DNA of 64,000 nucleotides from Cellulosimicrobium cellulans (GTDB taxonomy: Bacteria > Actinomycetota > Actinomycetes > Actinomycetales > Cellulomonadaceae): NCBI RefSeq assembly GCF_016921195.1, contig NZ_JAFGYF010000001.1, forward strand, positions 62,001 to 126,000. Direction: 5' to 3'. The first letter of the stretch is position 1. The number at the start of each line of letters is the position of its first letter. The position numbers and the translations under genes were made by a program. Positions 45,290 to 57,009 of this stretch are shown here, piece by piece. The notes under the pieces are model-generated. The model saw only the letters and a program-made list of their open reading frames with translations, was not told the DNA's origin and ran no database searches.

Positions 45290-46807
45290 TCAGGCGTGCG
45301 CGCGGCGGCGCAGCCAGAGGACCAGGGCACCGCCACCGACGAGCAGCGCCGCGAACGCGGCGGCGCCCGCGACGGTCGCGCCGGTCGACGCCAGCGCGGG
45401 GCCGGACGGCGTCGGGCCGCCCGCCTCGACACCACCGACGGCGCCTGCGGGCGGGTTGGCGCACTCGCTCGTCGCCGGCGGGTACGAGACCCGGGTCGAG
45501 TACGACGGGTTGACCTCGAAGAGGACGTCCACGCCGTCCCGCGTCCACGCGTAGTTGCCCTCAGTCTCCACGTACGTGCCGTCGTCGGTCAGGAGCCAGC
45601 CCGGCCACTGCTGCGGCTCGTCGGCCGACGCGCCCGGCCAGAGGATGCGGCCGGCGAGGGGCTGGCCGGTGACCGTCCAGTCCTCCCCGTCGCCCGGGTT
45701 GAGGAAGGTGATGGTCAGCGGGTTCTCGTCGTCGACCGTGACGCCCTCGGGGAGCGCGACCTCGTACGCCAGGTACGGCACGTCCCCCTCGCACAGCGAC
45801 GCGATGTCGCCGGGGACGAGGTCGCACTCCTCCGCGGCAGGCCGGAGCGCCTCGATCGGGAAGAGCGCGCTGCCGTCCTCGAGCAGCTGGTAGCCGGCAA
45901 GGTCCTCACCGAATACGTTGCCGGCCGTGGGGGTCGCGAGGACGCCGTCCGTCCGGACGAGGTACGTCACGTCGGCGGAGTTCTCGGGTGCGACGGGCGT
46001 GGCACCGGCCTCGCAGGCGGTGATCGCGGCCGGCGGGGCCGGGACGACACGGGTCGGCTCCTCGACCTCGTCGTCCACAGGGGTCGTGCGGCAGTCGGCG
46101 GCCGAGGGCAGCTCGACGCCGAACTCGGTGAGCTCCTGGTGGGTCCAGTCCACGAGGTGGCCGTCCATCGACGAGCCGTCCGGGTAGGTGATGCTCTCCG
46201 GCATCGTGTACTCGTCGGGTCCTCCGCGGACGAGGTCCTGCTGGATCCCCCAGCCCCTGCACAGGTCGACCCCGTCCAGCGTCCCCTCGGGCAGCTCCGT
46301 GAACCAGTGCTCGCCCGACCGCAGCTCGTCCTCGTCGAGCGTGAGCGTCCTGGTCGTCAGCAGGGCCTGCTCCCCGGAGTTCTCCCAGGCGGCAGGCTTG
46401 CCGGCGTCGAGCTTGGGATAGAGGTAGATCCCGACCTGGACCTCCTCGCCGGTGGGGCACGGCGTCGTCGTGCCCTCGAGCGTCCTGGACCATCCCTTGC
46501 GCCCGTCAGGGTCGTCCGACGCCTTCACCGCGACCTTCCACGGTGTCGCGGTGCCTGGGTCGGGGATCTCGTAGGTGCCGCGGAACGACGCCTTGAACGA
46601 GCGGGTGTCGACGGACTCGTCGCCGATCGTCACCGTGACCTCGTTCTTGCTGTGGCCGCGGTCGGAGTACTGCGTGAGGTTCACCGAGAGCTCGGTGCAG
46701 GTCGCGGAGACCTGGGGTGTGTGCGCGGAGGCGGGCGCCGCGGTGGCTACCAGCACGGCGCCCATGGCGAGCGCCGCGGCGGCGGCGCCCGCGAGGAGTC
46801 TCTTCAC
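45290..46807 (-). CDS. Secreted cell-surface protein with LAxTG sorting signal
   Basis: The 505-residue precursor begins at GTG 46807 with a signal peptide (KRLLAGAAAAALAMGAVLVA, cleavage near ASA-HT). The mature part has no catalytic motif I recognise; it is acidic and Pro/Glu-rich, with aromatic beta-type repeats and scattered cysteines. The C-terminus has the sorting motif LASTG, a hydrophobic helix (VAGAAAFAALLVGGGALVLWL) and RRRAHA, which fits class E sortase substrates. A class E sortase is encoded 11 kb away at 58135-58914. It is inserted, in opposite orientation, between the DciA-like gene and gyrB. The function is unknown. Confidence 0.85.
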   Translation of the reverse strand: MKRLLAGAAAAALAMGAVLVATAAPASAHTPQVSATCTELSVNLTQYSDRGHSKNEVTVTIGDESVDTRSFKASFRGTYEIPDPGTATPWKVAVKASDDPDGRKGWSRTLEGTTTPCPTGEEVQVGIYLYPKLDAGKPAAWENSGEQALLTTRTLTLDEDELRSGEHWFTELPEGTLDGVDLCRGWGIQQDLVRGGPDEYTMPESITYPDGSSMDGHLVDWTHQELTEFGVELPSAADCRTTPVDDEVEEPTRVVPAPPAAITACEAGATPVAPENSADVTYLVRTDGVLATPTAGNVFGEDLAGYQLLEDGSALFPIEALRPAAEECDLVPGDIASLCEGDVPYLAYEVALPEGVTVDDENPLTITFLNPGDGEDWTVTGQPLAGRILWPGASADEPQQWPGWLLTDDGTYVETEGNYAWTRDGVDVLFEVNPSYSTRVSYPPATSECANPPAGAVGGVEAGGPTPSGPALASTGATVAGAAAFAALLVGGGALVLWLRRRAHA

Positions 46808-47347
46808 GGAGTGGGGTCCCTTCGGGGTCGGGTCGCCCGCGCTGGCGATCACTCCTCCGCGGTCGACGCGCGAGCAAGGATGGTCTGTGGTATTAGACCA
46901 CCTTCGGCGCGAAACGCCGATTCCCGACTTGTCCACCGGTGGCAGCGTTCCCACGTGCGAGTGGTCGACGCGGCGTGCGCCTCGTGACGTCCCACGACCG
47001 GACATGTGCACGGGCCTGTGGACACTGCTTGTGGACAACGGTGTGGAGGGCCACCGGAGCCACGCGAGGAGCACGTCGGCGGGATGTGTCGTCCCGCATC
47101 CCCAGGGGCGCCACAATCCGCGGAATTCGGGTCGTGGCGGGTAGACTGGGGAGGTCATTCCGGGTCTGTTCACCACCCGTGCGCGCAGTCCCTCCGACGA
47201 GGTGCGCCCAGCCGTCCGCGGCCGGCGCCCACCGCCGCGGAGGAGCCGACGTCGACCATGGTGCGGGCCCGGAACCCTTGAGCAGCCACGCCGCCTTCCG
47301 TGCGAACGCGTGCGCGGCACGCACGACGACGAGGAGCAGTCCTGCCC
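46808..47347. promoter_or_regulatory. Divergent region upstream of gyrB, with hairpins and DnaA boxes
   Basis: Near the surface-protein start lie two short inverted repeats: TGGTCT/AGACCA with an eight-base loop (46881-46900) and TCGGCG/CGCCGA (46904-46920). Further right are DnaA-box matches TGTGGACAC near 47017 and TGTGGACAA at 47030-47038. A TAGACT at 47142-47147 is a candidate -10 box for gyrB. No gene is supported in these 540 bases. Confidence 0.55.
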
Positions 47348-49453
47348 GTGGCAGACCACACCGACACCGCCATCTCCGACCCGACGGCGTCCGCGGAGGC
47401 GGCACCCTCGGCGGGCGGCGGCTACGACGCGAGCAACATCACCGTCCTCGAGGGCCTCGAGGCGGTCCGCAAGCGTCCGGGCATGTACATCGGCTCGACC
47501 GGCGAGCGGGGCCTCCACCACCTTGTGTACGAGATTGTGGATAACTCTGTGGACGAGGCCCTCGCGGGCCACGCCGACACGATCGACGTGACGCTCCTGG
47601 CCGACGGCGGCGTCCGCGTCGTCGACAACGGCCGAGGCATCCCGGTCGCGATCCACCCGACCGAGGGCAAGCCGACGCTCGAGGTCGTCATGACGATCCT
47701 CCACGCGGGCGGCAAGTTCGGCGGCGGCGGGTACGCGGTGTCCGGCGGTCTCCACGGTGTCGGCATGTCGGTCGTCAACGCGCTGTCGACCCGCATGGTG
47801 TCCGAGGTCCGTCGCGACGGGTACTCGTGGCGCCAGGAGTTCACCGAGGGCGGCAACCCGGTGGCGCCCGTCGAGCGGCTCGAGCCGTCGGACGAGACGG
47901 GCACGACGCAGACGTTCTGGGCCGACCCGGCGATCTTCGAGACGACCGAGTACGACTTCGAGACGCTGCGCGCTCGCTTCCAGCAGATGGCGTTCCTCAA
48001 CAAGGGTCTGCGCATCACGCTGACGGACGAGCGCCCCGAGCACCTCGACACGGGCGACGAGGTCACGGGAGGCGACGGTGCGGCCGACGCGGACGGCCTC
48101 TCGGAGGCGGACGGCGACGCCACGCCGTCGGGCACGACGAAGGCCCCGGCCCGCACCGTCACCTACAAGTACGACGGCGGCCTGGTCGACTACGTCAAGC
48201 ACCTCAACGGGGCGAAGAAGGTCGAGCTCGTCCACCCCGACGTCATCGACTTCGAGTCCGAGGACACCGAGAAGCGGATCTCGGTCGAGATCGCGATGCA
48301 GTGGACCAGCGCGTACTCCGAGTCCGTGCACACGTACGCGAACACGATCTCCACGACCGAGGGCGGCACGCACGAGGAGGGCTTCCGCGCGGCCATGACC
48401 TCGCTGGTCAACCGGTACGCGCGCGACAAGGGCATCCTCAAGGAGAAGGACGACAACCTCACGGGCGACGACATCCGCGAGGGCCTGACCGCCGTCGTCT
48501 CCGTCAAGCTCGGCGAGCCGCAGTTCGAGGGCCAGACGAAGACCAAGCTCGGCAACACCGAGGCGAAGACGTTCGTCCAGCGCGTCGTCCACGAGCAGCT
48601 CACCGACTGGTTCGACTCGCACCCGAACGAGGGCCGCGACGTGATCCGCAAGGCGATCCAGGCGTCGCAGGCACGCATCGCGGCCCGCAAGGCGCGCGAG
48701 GCGACGCGCCGCAAGGGCCTGCTCGAGTCGGGCGGCATGCCCGGCAAGCTGCGCGACTGCCAGTCGAACCGCGCCGAGGAGTGCGAGATCTTCATCGTCG
48801 AGGGTGACTCGGCCGGCGGCTCCGCCGTGCGCGGCCGCAACCCGCAGACGCAGGCGATCCTCCCGATCCGCGGCAAGATCCTCAACGTCGAGCGCGCGCG
48901 CCTCGACCGGGCCCTGTCCAACCAGGAGGTCCAGTCGATCATCACCGCGTTCGGCACGGGCATCGGCGAGGACTTCGACATCGCCAAGCTGCGGTACCAC
49001 AAGATCGTCCTCATGGCCGACGCCGACGTCGACGGCCAGCACATCGCGACGCTCCTGCTCACGCTGCTCTTCCGGTACATGCGCCCCCTCATCGAGAACG
49101 GGCACGTGTACCTCGCGCAGCCGCCGCTGTACCGGCTCAAGTGGTCGAACGCCCCGCACGACTACGTCTACTCCGACAAGGAGCGCGACGCGTTCCTCGC
49201 GTCCGGGCAGGCCGCGGGCAAGCGGATCCCCAAGGAGAACGGGATCCAGCGCTACAAGGGTCTGGGAGAGATGGACTACTCGGAGCTGTGGGACACGACC
49301 ATGGACCCCGAGCACCGCACGCTCAACCAGGTCACCCTGGACGACGCCGCCGCCGCGGACGAGATCTTCTCCGTCCTCATGGGCGAGGACGTCGAGTCCC
49401 GCCGCAGCTTCATCCAGCGCAACGCGAAGGACGTGCGGTTCCTTGACATCTGA
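47348..49453 (+). CDS. gyrB: DNA gyrase subunit B
   Basis: ATPase subunit of the topoisomerase that introduces negative supercoils. The 701-residue protein has the GHKL ATPase ([25 protein letters not shown] in the lid), the TOPRIM domain ([28 protein letters not shown]) and the usual C-terminus ending KDVRFLDI. An acidic Gly/Ala/Asp insert of about 30 residues (near 235-265) interrupts the transducer region, which is nonconserved in other gyrases. The GTG start at 47348 precedes a variable 25-residue tail. gyrA follows after 87 bases. Confidence 0.97.
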   Translation: MADHTDTAISDPTASAEAAPSAGGGYDASNITVLEGLEAVRKRPGMYIGSTGERGLHHLVYEIVDNSVDEALAGHADTIDVTLLADGGVRVVDNGRGIPVAIHPTEGKPTLEVVMTILHAGGKFGGGGYAVSGGLHGVGMSVVNALSTRMVSEVRRDGYSWRQEFTEGGNPVAPVERLEPSDETGTTQTFWADPAIFETTEYDFETLRARFQQMAFLNKGLRITLTDERPEHLDTGDEVTGGDGAADADGLSEADGDATPSGTTKAPARTVTYKYDGGLVDYVKHLNGAKKVELVHPDVIDFESEDTEKRISVEIAMQWTSAYSESVHTYANTISTTEGGTHEEGFRAAMTSLVNRYARDKGILKEKDDNLTGDDIREGLTAVVSVKLGEPQFEGQTKTKLGNTEAKTFVQRVVHEQLTDWFDSHPNEGRDVIRKAIQASQARIAARKAREATRRKGLLESGGMPGKLRDCQSNRAEECEIFIVEGDSAGGSAVRGRNPQTQAILPIRGKILNVERARLDRALSNQEVQSIITAFGTGIGEDFDIAKLRYHKIVLMADADVDGQHIATLLLTLLFRYMRPLIENGHVYLAQPPLYRLKWSNAPHDYVYSDKERDAFLASGQAAGKRIPKENGIQRYKGLGEMDYSELWDTTMDPEHRTLNQVTLDDAAAADEIFSVLMGEDVESRRSFIQRNAKDVRFLDI

Positions 49454-49540
49454 GCCGGCACGACCCGGCACGGCCGCTCCTCCGGTCCCGGCACCGGCGG
49501 CGACAGCAGCACCTGCACGAGACGACGAACGAGGTAGACC

Positions 49541-52233
<2,693 letters not shown>

Positions 52234-52237
<4 letters not shown>

Positions 52238-53217
52238 GCAGCGAGAACAACGCACCGCCGACGATCACGCCGCGGCTGACCGTGCCGCGTCCGGACACGG
52301 AGGCGGCGTCGCGCAACGGCGGTTCCGCGGCGACGAGCAGGCACGGCGAGTCGAACGGCGCGTCCTCGAACGGGACGTCGAACGGCAGCTCGAGCGGTGC
52401 CACGTCGGGTGCCGTCCCGCCGCCGCCCCCGCCCCCTCCCCCGAGCCAGTCGGCCCCGGAGCGGGGCGTGGACGACGACGGGATGGAGCGGGCGTCCGGC
52501 GAGAGCCGCGTCGCCGTCGCTCGCGCCGGGGCCGTGAAGGCCGCCGCTGCAGCCCTCGCCGCGGCGAAGAGCGCGGCCAAGAAGGTCTCCGCGGCGGTCC
52601 CGGCCGCGCCCGCGGAGACCGACCCCCAGCAGCCCGTTCAGGACGACATCGACGACGAGACGGTGAGGCGCGTGCCCACGACCACCTCGGCGGCCCCCAG
52701 CGCCTCCGCGGCTCCGGCCGCGACGAGCGCCCCGGCGGCGGCCTCGCTGCACTACTCCGCGGCCGGCGTGACCGGCACCGCGAGCCCCGTCACGGGCGCG
52801 ACGCCCTCCGTCGGGACCGCGACGGGCGCGACGCCCACCGTGCGGAACGACGGAGGACCGCGGCGCGTCCGCCTCGCGGTCTCGCGCATCGACCCCTGGT
52901 CCGCGATGAAGCTCGGTTTCCTGCTGGCGGTCGCGATCGGCATCATGACCGTCGTCGCGACGGCCGTGGTCTGGTACGTCCTCGACGGCATGATGGTCTT
53001 CGCGAAGATCGAGGACCTGTTCACGCAGATCGTCGGCACCGAGACCGAGGTGGACATCGTCCAGTACGTGGCGTTCGGTCGCGTGATCTCCATCGCCACC
53101 CTGCTGGGCGTGGTGAACGTGGTGATCATCACCGCGTTGTCGACCATCATGGCGTTCCTGTACAACATCGTCGCCGCGCTCGTGGGCGGCGTGCACCTCA
53201 CGCTCACGGACGACTGA
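52234..53217 (+). CDS. DUF3566 membrane protein with long disordered N-terminus
   Basis: The 327-residue protein has a low-complexity N-terminal half (Ser/Asn/Gly/Pro/Ala-rich, including a Pro run) and a conserved C-terminal domain (about 205-327): [29 protein letters not shown] and two more hydrophobic segments, as in the DUF3566 family that follows gyrA in actinobacteria (M. tuberculosis Rv0007). The role is unknown, but constant linkage to gyrA and the tRNA-Ile gene suggests a housekeeping or division function. It is translationally coupled to gyrA. Confidence 0.92.
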
Positions 53218-53343
53218 CCCAGGACGGCTCCCCGACCGGGGGCCACGGACCCCTCGGTTTGGGTCTGCGGCGCCCGGTGGGGTAACCTCAATCGCTGCCT
53301 GCGAGCGGAGCGGCCCCCTGGGGCTGTCCGACGAGGCGCGTAC

Positions 53344-53417
53344 GGGCCTATAGCTCAGACGGTTAGAGCGCTTCCCTGATAAGGAAGAGGTCAGAGGTTC
53401 AAGTCCTCTTAGGCCCA
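53344..53417 (+). tRNA. tRNA-Ile (GAT anticodon)
   Basis: Complete cloverleaf: acceptor GGGCCTA pairs with TAGGCCC, the D arm has AGCTCAGACGGTTAGAGC, the anticodon stem CTTCC/GGAAG encloses CTGATAA with GAT at 53378-53380, and the T arm holds GGTTCAAGTCC. CCA is not encoded. Confidence 0.98.
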
Positions 53418-53445
53418 CTGCCGAACCCACTCGAGGGGGAACGTC

Positions 53446-53565
53446 ATGAAGAAGCTTCTCGTCCTGCTCCTCGCCGCCGGCGCGGGATATCTCCTGTGGC
53501 GCAAGTACACGGAGGACAACGCCGAGCGCGACCTCTGGGCAGAGGTCACCGACACCTTCGAGTGA
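53446..53565 (+). CDS. DLW-39 family small protein
   Basis: Thirty-nine residue protein between the two tRNA genes: one short membrane segment (KKLLVLLLAAGAGYLLW) and a soluble tail with the DLW motif (ERDLWAEVTDTFE). The 39-residue length and the DLW match the small actinobacterial family named DLW-39. A GGGGGAACGTC ribosome-binding region precedes the ATG. The function is unknown. Confidence 0.88.
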   Translation: MKKLLVLLLAAGAGYLLWRKYTEDNAERDLWAEVTDTFE

Positions 53566-53604
53566 GCACGTCTCACTCCTGACCGGCCCCAGGCCGTGTC
53601 TCCC

Positions 53605-53677
53605 GGGGCCATGGCGCAATTGGTAGCGCACCTGCTTTGCAAGCAGGGGGTTGGGGGTTCGAGTCCCCCTGGCTCCA
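53605..53677 (+). tRNA. tRNA-Ala (TGC anticodon)
   Basis: Acceptor GGGGCCA pairs with TGGCTCC, the D arm has GGCGCAATTGGTAGCGC, the anticodon stem CCTGC/GCAGG encloses TTTGCAA with TGC at 53638-53640, and the T arm contains GGTTCGAGTCC. CCA is not encoded. Confidence 0.98.
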
Positions 53678-53683
53678 CCGTGC

Positions 53684-53729
53684 GGAAAGGCCGCTGACAG
53701 GTCGTCGAGACCTGTCAGCGGCCTTTTCC
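53684..53729 (+). terminator. Strong hairpin terminator after tRNA-Ala
   Basis: A long stem (GGAAAGGCCGCTGACAGGTC with its complement) follows the tRNA directly and ends in a short T run. Confidence 0.85.
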
Positions 53730-53889
53730 GTCCGGCTCGGCGGCCCGCCACAGGAGTCGCACCATCAGCTCCTGCTCGGCGACGGGTCGAGTCGCCGGCG
53801 GGGCGGCCACCGCGACGAAGGGTCCGCACCGGACGGTGCGGACCCTTCTGCTCGGAGACGTCGACCACCGGTCGTGGTCGAGGTCAGCG

Positions 53890-55023
53890 TCAGACGTCGT
53901 CGGCCTTCTTGGCGGCGTCCTCCGCGGCGGCCTCGGCCGCCTCGCGCGCCTTCTTGCCGGCGTCTCCGAGGTCGTCCTTGGCGTCCTCCGCCGCGTCCTT
54001 GGCCGACGAGGCCGCGCCGCGCGAGTTGCTGCGGGCCCGGCTGGTGGCCTTCTTGGCGGCGTCCTTCGCGTCGGAGACGGCGTCGCTGACGCGGTCGGTG
54101 ACGTCGTCGCGCACCTCGGCGGCGCGCTCGGCGAGCTTGTCCGTCGCCTCGCGGCCCTTCGCGACGGCGACGCCTGCGGCCTCGCCCAGCGACTCGGCGG
54201 CGTCCCCGACGGCGTGCCGGGCATCGCCGACGACGTCGTCGAAGCGGACCTGCTGCTGCTCCTGCTCCCACGGCTCGGCCCAGGGGTCCGTCGTGGGCTG
54301 CGCGCGGCGGTAGAGCACGTAGCCGACGCCGGCCGCGGTCACGCCGCCGGCGATCCACCACAGGGTGCGGCCCTTGCCCTTCGAGGCGTCGGCCTCCGCG
54401 GCCTTGGCCGCCGCCTTGTCGGCCGCCGCAGCAAGCTTGGCGGCGGCCTTCTCGGCCGCCTTGTCGGCGTGCTTCGAGGCCTTCTTGCCCGCCTTGCCGG
54501 CCGACTTCTGGGCCTGCTTCGCCGCCTCGGCGGCGGCCTTCCGCGCCTGCTTGGCGAGCTTGCGCGCCTTCCTGCCGGTCGCCGCCGCGGTAGCGGCGGA
54601 CGCGGCGGCGGTCGCCTCCGCGGCGTTGTCGGCCGCCCGCTGGGCCGACTCCGCGGCGCTGGCGGCCGCGGCGTTGAAGCTCGCGACGATCTTCGGCAGC
54701 ACGTCGTCGACGAGCTTGTCGTGCGCGGTGTCGATGGCGGGCGCAGCCTTGCCCGCGGCCTTCTCGACGCGCGGCGCGGCAGCCTGGATGCTGTCCTGCC
54801 ACGCCTTCTCGACGCGCGGCTGGAGCCACTCGAGGAAGGCCTCGACCTTGGGCGTCCCCCACTCCTTGGCGTGCACCGCGGCGTCCTTGGCCTGGTCGGC
54901 GAGCTGGCTCGCGGCGTTCTGCGCGGTCGCGGCCGCCTGGGCGGCCTGGTCCTTGAGCTTCTCGGTGTCGATCGACTCGAGCGTGTCCTTGACGGAGTCG
55001 CTCGCTGAGCGAGAACGGGTCAT
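53890..55023 (-). CDS. Alanine/lysine-rich membrane-anchored coiled protein
   Basis: The 377-residue protein is extremely rich in Ala, Lys, Asp and Glu with heptad-like spacing (AAQAAATAQNAASQLADQAKDAA; KKASKHADKAAEKAAAK), like LEA or apolipoprotein-type helices. A single membrane helix (about 228-246, TLWWIAGGVTAAGVGYVLY) divides it; both flanks are amphipathic. I do not recognise a named family. It is divergent from ppiA across 141 bases, with CAT at 55021-55023 as start. A role in membrane or stress protection is only a guess from composition. Confidence 0.75.
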   Translation of the reverse strand: MTRSRSASDSVKDTLESIDTEKLKDQAAQAAATAQNAASQLADQAKDAAVHAKEWGTPKVEAFLEWLQPRVEKAWQDSIQAAAPRVEKAAGKAAPAIDTAHDKLVDDVLPKIVASFNAAAASAAESAQRAADNAAEATAAASAATAAATGRKARKLAKQARKAAAEAAKQAQKSAGKAGKKASKHADKAAEKAAAKLAAAADKAAAKAAEADASKGKGRTLWWIAGGVTAAGVGYVLYRRAQPTTDPWAEPWEQEQQQVRFDDVVGDARHAVGDAAESLGEAAGVAVAKGREATDKLAERAAEVRDDVTDRVSDAVSDAKDAAKKATSRARSNSRGAASSAKDAAEDAKDDLGDAGKKAREAAEAAAEDAAKKADDV

Positions 55024-55164
55024 GCGTGCTCCCCGGGGTCGTCGTCCGACGGGACGAAGGGCGGATGCGATGGGCGTTTCCGACCACTCTGCCACCACCG
55101 TGCCCGCCCCGCGAGACGTCGCGCCGGACGGGTCGCGCGCGGGTCTCGTGGGAGGATGGTGCCC

Positions 55165-55704
55165 ATGTTCGCAACCCTCCACACGACCGCTGGTGACATC
55201 CGGATCGAGCTCCTGCCGAACCACGCCCCGAAGACGGTGGCGAACTTCGTCGGGCTCGCGAAGGGCACCACGACGTGGTCCGACCCCCGCACCGGCGCCG
55301 AGCGCACCGAGCCCTTCTACGACGGCCTGATCTTCCACCGCGTGATCCAGGACTTCATGATCCAGGGCGGCTGCCCGCTGGGCACCGGGACGGGCGGTCC
55401 CGGCTACACGTTCAACGACGAGATCCACCCCGAGCTCCAGTTCGACCGCCCCTACCTCCTGGCGATGGCGAACGCGGGTCTGCGCCGCAACCCCGTCACG
55501 GGCGAGGCCGAGGGCACCAACGGGTCCCAGTTCTTCATCTCGACGGTCCCCACGCCGTGGCTCAACGGCAAGCACACGATCTTCGGCGAGGTCGCGGACG
55601 ACGCGTCGCGCGCCGTCGTCGACGCGATCAACGCCACGCCGACGCGTCCGGGCGACCGTCCGCAGGAGGACATCGTCATCACGTCGGTCACGATCGAGGA
55701 CTGA
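55165..55704 (+). CDS. ppiA: Peptidyl-prolyl cis-trans isomerase, cyclophilin type
   Basis: Accelerates proline isomerisation during folding. The 179-residue protein contains the cyclophilin motifs FYDGLIFHRVIQDFMIQGG (catalytic Arg), GTNGSQFFIST, and LNGKHTIFGEV. No signal peptide is present, so it is cytoplasmic. ATG 55165 has GGGAGG at a good distance. The conserved place after the tRNA pair and upstream of rhomboid and crgA matches M. tuberculosis Rv0009-Rv0011c. Confidence 0.96.
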   Translation: MFATLHTTAGDIRIELLPNHAPKTVANFVGLAKGTTTWSDPRTGAERTEPFYDGLIFHRVIQDFMIQGGCPLGTGTGGPGYTFNDEIHPELQFDRPYLLAMANAGLRRNPVTGEAEGTNGSQFFISTVPTPWLNGKHTIFGEVADDASRAVVDAINATPTRPGDRPQEDIVITSVTIED

Positions 55705-55787
55705 CCATCTCGACCACACCTCCCGGGCCTCCCGGCCCGCCCGCGTACGGGACGGCCGGACCGCACGACGGTCCTGCCGTCCCGCCC

Positions 55788-56624
55788 GTGTGCCCGCGGC
55801 ACCCGGACCGTGTGTCCTACGTGCGCTGCCAGCGCTGCGGGCGCCCCGCGTGCCCCGAGTGCCAGCGCCCGGCGGCCGTCGGCGTGCAGTGCGTCGACTG
55901 CGTGCGCGAGGCGGCCCGGCAGGCGCCGACGCAGCGCAGCGCGCTCGGCGGCAGGGTCCACGGCGGCCCGCCGGTCGTGACGTTCACGATCATCGGCCTG
56001 TGCGTCGTGAGCTGGCTACTCCAGCTCGTCACCGGCGGCGAGTGGACGCGGCTGTGGTGGTTCGCACCGCTCATCGGCGAGGACGAGCCGTACCGATTCC
56101 TCACGTCGGCCTTCCTGCACTCGACGAGCCCCGTGCACATCCTCTTCAACATGTACGCGTTGTGGGTCACGGGGCCGTTCCTCGAGCAGATGCTCGGCCG
56201 CTGGCGCTTCGTCGCGCTCTACCTGCTGTCGGCGATCGGGGGCTCGGTCGGCTACCTCGTCCTCGCCGGCGGTCCGACGTCGGAGGGGTGGTACCAGCCC
56301 GTCGTCGGTGCCTCGGGGGCCGTGTTCGGGCTCTTCGGCGCGATCCTGCTCGTGCTGCGCCGGACGGGTCGCAACGCGATGCAGATCGTCGTGCTCATCG
56401 GCATCAACTTCGCGATCGGTCTCTTCTTCACCGGCATCGCGTGGCAGGCCCACCTCGGTGGGCTCGTCGTCGGCCTCGTTCTCGGGGCGGCGTACGCGTA
56501 CGCGCCGAAGGAACGACGCATCGCGGTGTCCGTGGGCGCGACGGCGGTCGTCGCGGTCGCACTCGTCGCGGCGGCGTGGCTGACATATGCCTCGGCCGCC
56601 CAGGTCGGGCACCTCGTCGGCTGA
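55788..56624 (+). CDS. Rhomboid family intramembrane serine protease with zinc-finger N-terminus
   Basis: Cleaves membrane proteins within the bilayer. A cysteine/histidine cluster (CPRHPDRVSYVRC, CGRPACPECQRP, VQCVDC) forms a B-box-like zinc finger before six hydrophobic segments. The rhomboid signatures are HILFNMYALW, the catalytic Ser in VGASGAVFGLFGA, and the catalytic His in AWQAHLGGLVVG. GTG 55788 is the first standard start; it retains all zinc ligands but lacks a ribosome-binding site. An in-frame CTG at 55701 overlaps the ppiA stop as CTGA and would add 29 residues; the true start may be there. Confidence 0.88.
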   Translation: MCPRHPDRVSYVRCQRCGRPACPECQRPAAVGVQCVDCVREAARQAPTQRSALGGRVHGGPPVVTFTIIGLCVVSWLLQLVTGGEWTRLWWFAPLIGEDEPYRFLTSAFLHSTSPVHILFNMYALWVTGPFLEQMLGRWRFVALYLLSAIGGSVGYLVLAGGPTSEGWYQPVVGASGAVFGLFGAILLVLRRTGRNAMQIVVLIGINFAIGLFFTGIAWQAHLGGLVVGLVLGAAYAYAPKERRIAVSVGATAVVAVALVAAAWLTYASAAQVGHLVG

Positions 56625-56717
56625 CGACGGGCGGCGCCCCGGGAGGTTTATCCCCAGGGTTACTCACAGGTGTGGAACTACGGCGGTGTGATTCCCCGCC
56701 CCACCCGTCGCCCGGCA

Positions 56718-56743
56718 GGCCGCGCGCCCCGAGGCGCGCGGCC
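56718..56743. terminator. Hairpin between convergent rhomboid and crgA genes
   Basis: Arms GGCCGCGCGCC and GGCGCGCGGCC with a four-base loop. Confidence 0.65.
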
Positions 56744-56757
56744 GCCGTCGAAGCCGC

Positions 56758-57009
56758 CTACTTCCAGCGCGTGGTGAGCGCGAAGCCGGCGATGATGAAC
56801 GCGAAGCCGACGGCGAGGTTCCAGGCGCCCAGCGGCGGGATCGGGAGCTGCTCGGACCCGCTGAGGTAGAACAGCACGATCCAGGCCAGCCCGAGGAGCA
56901 TGAGCCCGAGCATCGTGGGCACGAGCCAGCGCGGGTTGCCCGACTCGGGCTTGGGCACGCTCGGCGGACGCTGCGGCGTGGGCTTCTTGCGCGACTTCGA
57001 CTCGGGCAC
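56758..57009 (-). CDS. crgA: Cell division protein CrgA
   Basis: Small membrane protein that regulates FtsZ-ring assembly and septal peptidoglycan synthesis in actinobacteria. The 83-residue protein has a basic Lys/Pro/Ser-rich tail and two membrane helices (WLVPTMLGLMLLGLAWIVLFYL and WNLAVGFAFIIAGFALTT), with the conserved ending TRWK. GTG 57009 has AGGAG upstream. The place next to the rhomboid and DUF881 genes is conserved. Confidence 0.95.
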   Translation of the reverse strand: MPESKSRKKPTPQRPPSVPKPESGNPRWLVPTMLGLMLLGLAWIVLFYLSGSEQLPIPPLGAWNLAVGFAFIIAGFALTTRWK

